A stretch of DNA of 26,303 nt from a virus. Below, one piece after another: positions 23,065 to 26,303 of this stretch; position 1 is the first letter of the stretch; every line of letters starts with the position of its first letter. Both the position numbers and the translations under genes were made by a program. Where the stretch lies: the IMG/VR virus record IMGVR_UViG_3300044995_000049, positions 1 through 26,303 of that record; one strand, given 5' to 3'. The notes beneath the pieces were generated by a model. That model did no database searches. It had not been told where the DNA came from and saw only the letters and a list, made by a program, of their open reading frames with translations.

Positions 23065-23388
23065 TTACTTATTTAAAACAAATACATTTTGCCTACTGTA
23101 GTGAAACCTACCTTTTTTAAACCGCCCGTATTTTACGGTTACACTACTATCGCCTAATTGTACTTTAAAGAAGGATTTACTTTCAGATTTATCTTTTAAA
23201 TTTACTTCTCTTATTAATACCGCTCCGTTTCTGTCTATATGTAACGGTTCTAATTCACCACTAATCTTTAATAGTGAACGTCTATTTTTAGACAGTTCTT
23301 TTACTGTGTTTATTGCAGTAGTTATAACTTGTAATTTTTCAGTTACTAACTCTAATTTGCTTTTGTTTGTGTTGCTTGTGTTGTTCAT
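23065..23388 (-). CDS. Hypothetical protein, 107 aa
   Basis: This basic 107-aa protein is not recognised. The N-terminus is Asn/Ser/Thr-rich, followed by a helix (KLELVTEKLQVITTAINTVK), then strands around LEPLHIDRNGAVLIREVNL and a basic beta-rich end (SVTVKYGRFKKGRFHYSRQN). Charge and shape are compatible with nucleic-acid binding, but this is not shown. An AAGGAG site lies 8 bases upstream of the ATG. The structured element follows 24 bases after its stop. Confidence 0.6.
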   Translation of the reverse strand: MNNTSNTNKSKLELVTEKLQVITTAINTVKELSKNRRSLLKISGELEPLHIDRNGAVLIREVNLKDKSESKSFFKVQLGDSSVTVKYGRFKKGRFHYSRQNVFVLNK

Positions 23389-23396
23389 GTTGCTTT

Positions 23397-23402
23397 CTCC
23401 TT
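23397..23402 (-). promoter_or_regulatory. Shine-Dalgarno AAGGAG for the 107-aa gene
   Basis: AAGGAG stands 8 bases before the ATG at 23388. It is a weaker match than the AGGAGG sites at 21.5-22.1 kb but still unlike most genes of this window. Confidence 0.55.
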
Positions 23403-23418
23403 ATTAATTGGTTATTTA

Positions 23419-23751
23419 TTATATGTATTTAGTTATTTCTTTTACTACTTGTTCAGCGTTTACTTCTGTAGGTACTGTTATAATACTGTAGTTATCTTCG
23501 CCCAAAATTTTTGTAGCTGGTGTTACAAATATATCTACATAGTCAGTACCACTATCAATAGCACCATGTATAATGTAACCATTTTCTCTGGCGTAAGCAG
23601 CTGTAACTATCTTGAAGTAATCGCTCCAATTTTTACATCTTGGCCATATTACTTCACTCACGCCTTGTTTTAAATTTTGTTTTATCTCATCTACCATTTG
23701 CATATAAAATGCTTTAGTAGTTTCACTGATTTGTTTAATTGCTGTTTTCAT
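23419..23751 (-). CDS. Hypothetical protein, 110 aa
   Basis: This 110-aa protein is not recognised. An amphipathic helix (TTKAFYMQMVDEIKQNLKQG) is followed by a compact mixed region (VIWPRCKNWSDYFKIVTAAY, then ENGYIIHGAIDSGTDYVDIF) and a C-terminal helix. It has no membrane segment or cysteine cluster. It starts 17 bases after the stop of the repeat-protein gene and is probably in the same operon. Confidence 0.6.
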   Translation of the reverse strand: MKTAIKQISETTKAFYMQMVDEIKQNLKQGVSEVIWPRCKNWSDYFKIVTAAYARENGYIIHGAIDSGTDYVDIFVTPATKILGEDNYSIITVPTEVNAEQVVKEITKYI

Positions 23752-23768
23752 AGTTTCTGGTCTTTAAT

Positions 23769-24320
23769 TTAGTTTAAAGTTTTAAAAATAGTTTTTAAAT
23801 GTTTTGCTGCATAATCACAATTTATTATCAACCATCCTATATCACTATAATCAGGGCTTAAAGATTTGTAAAACTCAATCATATCATCTGTTTGAGCAAA
23901 TTCACAACATGCTATTAACCAGCTTACATCTTCATAACTCGGTTCTAACGACTTATAAAACTCAATCATATCTCTTGTTTGTGTAAACTTACAACTATTA
24001 ATAAGGATGCTTACATCATTATATGAAGGCTTTAACGACTTATAAAATTCAAGCATCTCATTTGTTTGTGTATATTTACAATCTTTAATTAGCTGGCTCA
24101 CATATCCATAATAAGGTTTTAAAGATTTAAAGTAATCTAATATTTCCTTTGTCTGAGCTTTTGTACAGTTTGCAATTAACCATGCAAATTCTTGTTCTTT
24201 ATTATCTCTTTTGTTTATCTCTTCTATTATATCAAATTCTTCTTCCGGCAAGTTATAATACCTTGCGTATGTTATTTCTGATAAGTCTGATTTCTTAATG
24301 ATTAATTTTGGTGTCTTCAT
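23769..24320 (-). CDS. Protein with five tandem 29-residue helical repeats
   Basis: This 183-aa protein has a 43-residue N-terminal region and then tandem repeats of 29 residues at 44-72, 73-101, 102-130, 131-159 and a partial copy at 160-183. The consensus is DVSxLIxxCxxxQTxxMxEF followed by YKSLxPSYx. Each unit reads as two helices separated by a short QT loop, so the whole should be an alpha-solenoid used for protein binding. The repeats keep a cysteine at position 9, Gln-Thr at 13-14 and Tyr-Lys-Ser-Leu at 21-24. I do not recognise a named repeat family. The DNA repeats are also similar, suggesting recent duplication. Confidence 0.72.
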   Translation of the reverse strand: MKTPKLIIKKSDLSEITYARYYNLPEEEFDIIEEINKRDNKEQEFAWLIANCTKAQTKEILDYFKSLKPYYGYVSQLIKDCKYTQTNEMLEFYKSLKPSYNDVSILINSCKFTQTRDMIEFYKSLEPSYEDVSWLIACCEFAQTDDMIEFYKSLSPDYSDIGWLIINCDYAAKHLKTIFKTLN

Positions 24321-24331
24321 AACATTAAATT

Positions 24332-25051
24332 TTAAAAGTTAGTAAATAGTAATTCATTTATATAGCTGCGTTTGCATACAGCAGGAGTATTATTTAATTT
24401 CTCGGCTACTTTTTCACATACAGTTTTCACATTTTGCCTATATTGCTTTTTTGTTATTCCCTCCCACTCTAATTCGTTGTAAAAGTTATAAGCGTAAATG
24501 TTAGCACGTAGTGTTCTGAAATCTTTAGGGGTAAATGCTCTACCAACATAGCGTTTAATAAACTTCGTTAGCTGGTAGTCAGTAATTCCGAAAACTTTTT
24601 CATCACAGTTATTTAATATACTAACTACATACTTATTTAATTTATCTGGTACTTTGTAGCTATTCTCAACTTGCTTTTTACCTAGAAAATTAAATGTTAC
24701 TTTACCATTTTTTACTATTACGTGTCGCCTCTCAATAGTAGTTAGCCCGTACGTTTTAACGAATTTAACTTCTTGATTTTTAGCAAATGGGTGCGGTTTG
24801 GTATAATAGCCTTCTGCACTACTCTCGTTACCAACACGTATACCTGTTTCCATTAGTAGTAAGGTTGCAACAGCACACCTAAAATTCTCAGTATTGGAAT
24901 TTTTACCTCGCTCCGCCATGTTCAGTAACTTATCATATAAACTATTATACATAGAAGCTAATTTGTTCACCCGGTTATGTTTGTTTTTATTGCTACCTCT
25001 GACCTTACCATAAAAGGTAACTACTTGTTTACCTATTTTAAACTTTTCCAT
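24332..25051 (-). CDS. DNA topoisomerase IB
   Basis: This 239-aa protein is a type IB topoisomerase of the poxvirus/bacterial class, which relaxes supercoils through a tyrosine 3'-phosphate link. The active-site set is visible: R72 in ETGIRVGNE, K125 in NFLGKKQ, R179 in TPKDFRTLRAN and nucleophile Y230 in VCKRSYI. The segment LNNTPAV has Asn where many relatives have the catalytic His, a known variation in bacterial forms. The N-terminal part (about 1-60) is short compared with poxvirus enzymes. All catalytic residues are present, so it should be active. In a phage it would relieve torsion during replication or transcription. It is the second gene after the promoter at 25407-25437. Confidence 0.88.
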   Translation of the reverse strand: MEKFKIGKQVVTFYGKVRGSNKNKHNRVNKLASMYNSLYDKLLNMAERGKNSNTENFRCAVATLLLMETGIRVGNESSAEGYYTKPHPFAKNQEVKFVKTYGLTTIERRHVIVKNGKVTFNFLGKKQVENSYKVPDKLNKYVVSILNNCDEKVFGITDYQLTKFIKRYVGRAFTPKDFRTLRANIYAYNFYNELEWEGITKKQYRQNVKTVCEKVAEKLNNTPAVCKRSYINELLFTNF

Positions 25052-25055
25052 AATA

Positions 25056-25364
25056 TTAACGTGTTAAGATTAATCCGTTCTTGTACTTACTTGCGTAATT
25101 AACAAAAATGTAATCAATTAATTCCTGCAAGTCTGAATATTCAGCACAATAATATTGGTAAGTAAAATCTCCGTTATTAAGGATATAACATCCGTCTTCA
25201 ACATACAAGGTTAAAGTTCTGTAATATTCACTTCCGAAAACTTCTGCATATAAGTAGAAAACACCATCTTCATACTCATAAATTAATTTATTTTTACGGA
25301 GTAGTTTCTCCGCCTTGCGAATGTACTTTACAAAAGTAACTTCGCCTCTTTGTAATAGAGCCAT
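25056..25364 (-). CDS. Hypothetical protein, 102 aa, first gene of the topoisomerase operon
   Basis: This 102-aa protein is not recognised. A basic N-terminal helix (FVKYIRKAEKLLRKNKLIYE) is followed by aromatic beta strands (GVFYLYAEVFGSEYYRTLTL, then CYILNNGDFTYQYYCAEY) and a final helix. It ends 4 bases before the topoisomerase start, so the pair is co-translated. It is the first gene downstream of the best-formed promoter of the early-type block and may be expressed strongly. Confidence 0.62.
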   Translation of the reverse strand: MALLQRGEVTFVKYIRKAEKLLRKNKLIYEYEDGVFYLYAEVFGSEYYRTLTLYVEDGCYILNNGDFTYQYYCAEYSDLQELIDYIFVNYASKYKNGLILTR

Positions 25365-25406
25365 TTTATTTGTTTTAATTGATTAACTTATTTTAAAGAA
25401 CTTACA

Positions 25407-25437
25407 CAAAAGTAATAAAAATTTACTATATATACAA
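25407..25437 (-). promoter_or_regulatory. Bacteroidota-type promoter for the topoisomerase operon
   Basis: On the minus strand TTG (25435-25437) is followed by 20 bases and then TACTTTTG (25407-25414), a full match to TAnnTTTG. The predicted start near 25400 gives a 35-base leader. Two identical 27-bp repeats lie immediately upstream of the -33 box. Confidence 0.7.
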
Positions 25438-25440
25438 TAG

Positions 25441-25508
25441 ATATTTTGTAACTTATTGATAATCAGAGCAATAAAATAACCATATTTTGTAACTTATTGA
25501 TAATCAGA
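25441..25508. repeat. Perfect 27-bp direct repeat, two copies 41 bp apart
   Basis: Copies at 25441-25467 and 25482-25508 are identical over 27 bases (each begins ATATTTTGTAAC and ends TTGATAATCAGA). The 41-bp period is close to four helical turns, so bound proteins would sit on one face. The first copy ends 3 bases from the -33 box. Likely operators or activator sites; origin iterons are an alternative. Confidence 0.85.
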
Positions 25509-25539
25509 TAGTTATAAAATATAGCATTTACAAGGGGGG

Positions 25540-25581
25540 TTTTTACTTATTTTATAGATAACTAATAAAAATAAGTAAAAA
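25540..25581. repeat. 14-bp perfect inverted repeat
   Basis: TTTTTACTTATTTT (25540-25553) and its complement (25568-25581) enclose a 14-base loop. The stem is A/T only, preceded by a GGGGGG run at 25534-25539. It could end transcripts from the NUMOD4-like gene or be an AT-rich unwinding element. A smaller inverted repeat, TAGGTA/TACCTA, follows at 25606-25622. Otherwise the 314-base gap 25365-25678 holds no gene that I can support. Confidence 0.6.
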
Positions 25582-25678
25582 ACTAATGAAAAAAAGCTCT
25601 AAATATAGGTACTTGTTACCTACATCTGATCCTTTTTAGATTTTGTTTATGTATATTTTTAAAAAATTAATTCATACA

Positions 25679-25912
25679 CTATATTGTTAATTCTATTTCC
25701 CCGCTAAAATTATTTATTAGTAATTTACTAACTGAAAATAATTTTCTAACCCGTTTATTATTCTCAGTAATAGTTAAAAATACATACCTACTATCTCCGT
25801 CTTTTCGCAAAAAAGTTTTAATCTCTTTCCATGTATGCTTTTTATAAACCGATCCTTTATTAGATATTAAATATTCACCAAATAATTCTGCATATAAAAT
25901 TTTATTTCCCAT
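25679..25912 (-). CDS. NUMOD4-like stand-alone DNA-binding protein
   Basis: This 77-aa protein resembles the NUMOD4-type N-terminal segment of phage HNH homing endonucleases: ELFGEYLISNKGSVYKKHTW (about 9-28) matches the Y-x-ISNxGxVxS pattern, and LFSVSKLLINNFSG (about 57-70) matches the K/VHRLVAxxF helix. No HNH motif follows, and the protein ends soon after, so it is either a truncated endonuclease or a regulator built from the DNA-binding part. It is clearly related to the partial protein just upstream. It ends in TAG at the start of the control region. Confidence 0.62.
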   Translation of the reverse strand: MGNKILYAELFGEYLISNKGSVYKKHTWKEIKTFLRKDGDSRYVFLTITENNKRVRKLFSVSKLLINNFSGEIELTI

Positions 25913-25926
25913 AAACTCAATTCTGA

Positions 25927-26045
25927 TTAAGTCAATAAATATTTATACTTATTTATAGTAAATGAATTATTATTCTTGTTCGTCATCATCTCATCTATAT
26001 CAATATAACGTACATTATTTTTTATCTCCTCCGGAGTTTCTTTTT
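25927..26045 (-). other. Open +1-frame extension of the NUMOD4-like gene (frameshift candidate)
   Basis: Removing one base from the run of five A on the minus strand (T run at 26041-26045) joins the upstream frame to one reading KETPEEIKNNVRYIDIDEMM and then TNKNNNSFTINKYKYLLT, ending at TAA 25927-25929. That end lies 14 bases before the next ATG, like the tight spacing elsewhere in this genome. A sequencing or assembly error, a disabling mutation or programmed frameshifting would all give this picture. Confidence 0.5.
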
Positions 26046-26303
26046 ACATTCTCATTAATCTTTTCCGAAAAATTAAATAATGATAAAGCAGTAAAATGTT
26101 CTTTTAATAACTTATCTATTGTTAAATGTTTTCTGCGAGAAATTAATTTACCTCTCCTATTTATAATTTTAACCGTAATAACTACAGAACCATTTCTAAT
26201 TTTTAAAAATTTCCACGTAGATTTTTTAATTATTTCTCCAAAATTAGAAATTAAATAATCATTATTGTAAATTAAATCTGCATAAAATTTTGTAATTTTT
26301 CCC
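26015..26303 (-). CDS. NUMOD4-like protein, paralogue, cut by window edge and probably frameshifted
   Basis: The visible 95 residues begin GKITKFYADLIYNNDYLISN, which aligns with the start of the downstream paralogue, so the ATG is probably one or two codons beyond the window. Shared positions include Y-A-D/E-L, YLISNxG, KKxTWK, and a C-terminal K-LL-xxF helix. After about residue 85 the frame ends at TAA 26015-26017 within an untypical basic tail. The +1 frame continues open for another 88 bases with protein-like content. As with its paralogue there is no HNH motif in the part seen. Confidence 0.6.
   Translation of the reverse strand, partial: GKITKFYADLIYNNDYLISNFGEIIKKSTWKFLKIRNGSVVITVKIINRRGKLISRRKHLTIDKLLKEHFTALSLFNFSEKINENVKRNSGGDKK

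Noticed and set aside
25441-25508. CRISPR-like array
   Set aside because: Only two repeat copies with a 14-base spacer, next to a promoter; this is an operator-type layout, not an array.
25962-26258. A 98-codon plus-strand frame at the right end
   Set aside because: The opposite strand encodes a protein clearly related to its neighbour, so this is a shadow frame.
1-26303. Recoded stop codons
   Set aside because: All recognisable families read full length with the standard code, and stops fall at tight gene junctions.

Overview
This window looks like a contiguous piece of a tailed double-stranded DNA phage (Caudoviricetes) that infects a Bacteroidota host. Every supported gene lies on the minus strand, so the biological reading direction runs from high to low coordinates. 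The host assignment rests on three things seen in the sequence. The DNA is very AT-rich. Most start codons follow A/T-rich leaders without a Shine-Dalgarno sequence. Three intergenic sites match the Bacteroidota promoter form (TTG or TTTG, a 19-20 base spacer, then TAnnTTTG).

Layout in reading direction. (1) 26303-17075 is an early or DNA-metabolism-type block: two paralogous NUMOD4-like proteins (the first cut by the window edge and probably frameshifted), a 314-base control region with a promoter and a perfect 27-bp direct repeat, a type IB DNA topoisomerase, a protein with 29-residue repeats, a structured intergenic element, a recognisable but uncharacterised family protein (MNIF/DKHVVKM/HPCT), two tiny membrane proteins, a 453-aa protein with a Tudor/SH3-like C-terminus, and a small putative DNA-binding protein. 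(2) 17096-16979 is a regulatory junction: a well-formed promoter followed by an intrinsic terminator ahead of the structural operon. (3) 16959-10339 is the packaging and head block: KTSC protein, three tiny basic proteins including a DUF6496 protein, TerL, portal, a second promoter, putative scaffold, N4-gp56-family major capsid protein with an unexpected signal-peptide-like N-terminus, and a terminator after the capsid gene. (4) 10295-6370 holds putative connector and neck proteins, including an HK97-gp10-like candidate, plus several strongly basic small proteins. (5) 6351-1 holds two large fibre proteins that share an N-terminal anchor, then a membrane/coiled-coil protein, an M15 peptidase endolysin and a partial membrane protein (holin candidate).

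No tape-measure, tail-tube, polymerase, integrase, tRNA or CRISPR feature was recognised. The window is therefore only part of the genome, and the tail type cannot be decided. Several genes were too short to be obvious and were found by reading the gaps: 22126-21968, 22869-22765, 19900-19745, 16642-16532, 16559-16440 and 16459-16364. The main points for follow-up are the promoter-plus-terminator junction, the capsid protein leader, the structured element at 22907-23040, the repeat-flanked promoter near 25.4 kb, a small set of genes with perfect AGGAGG sites, and two probable frameshifts.
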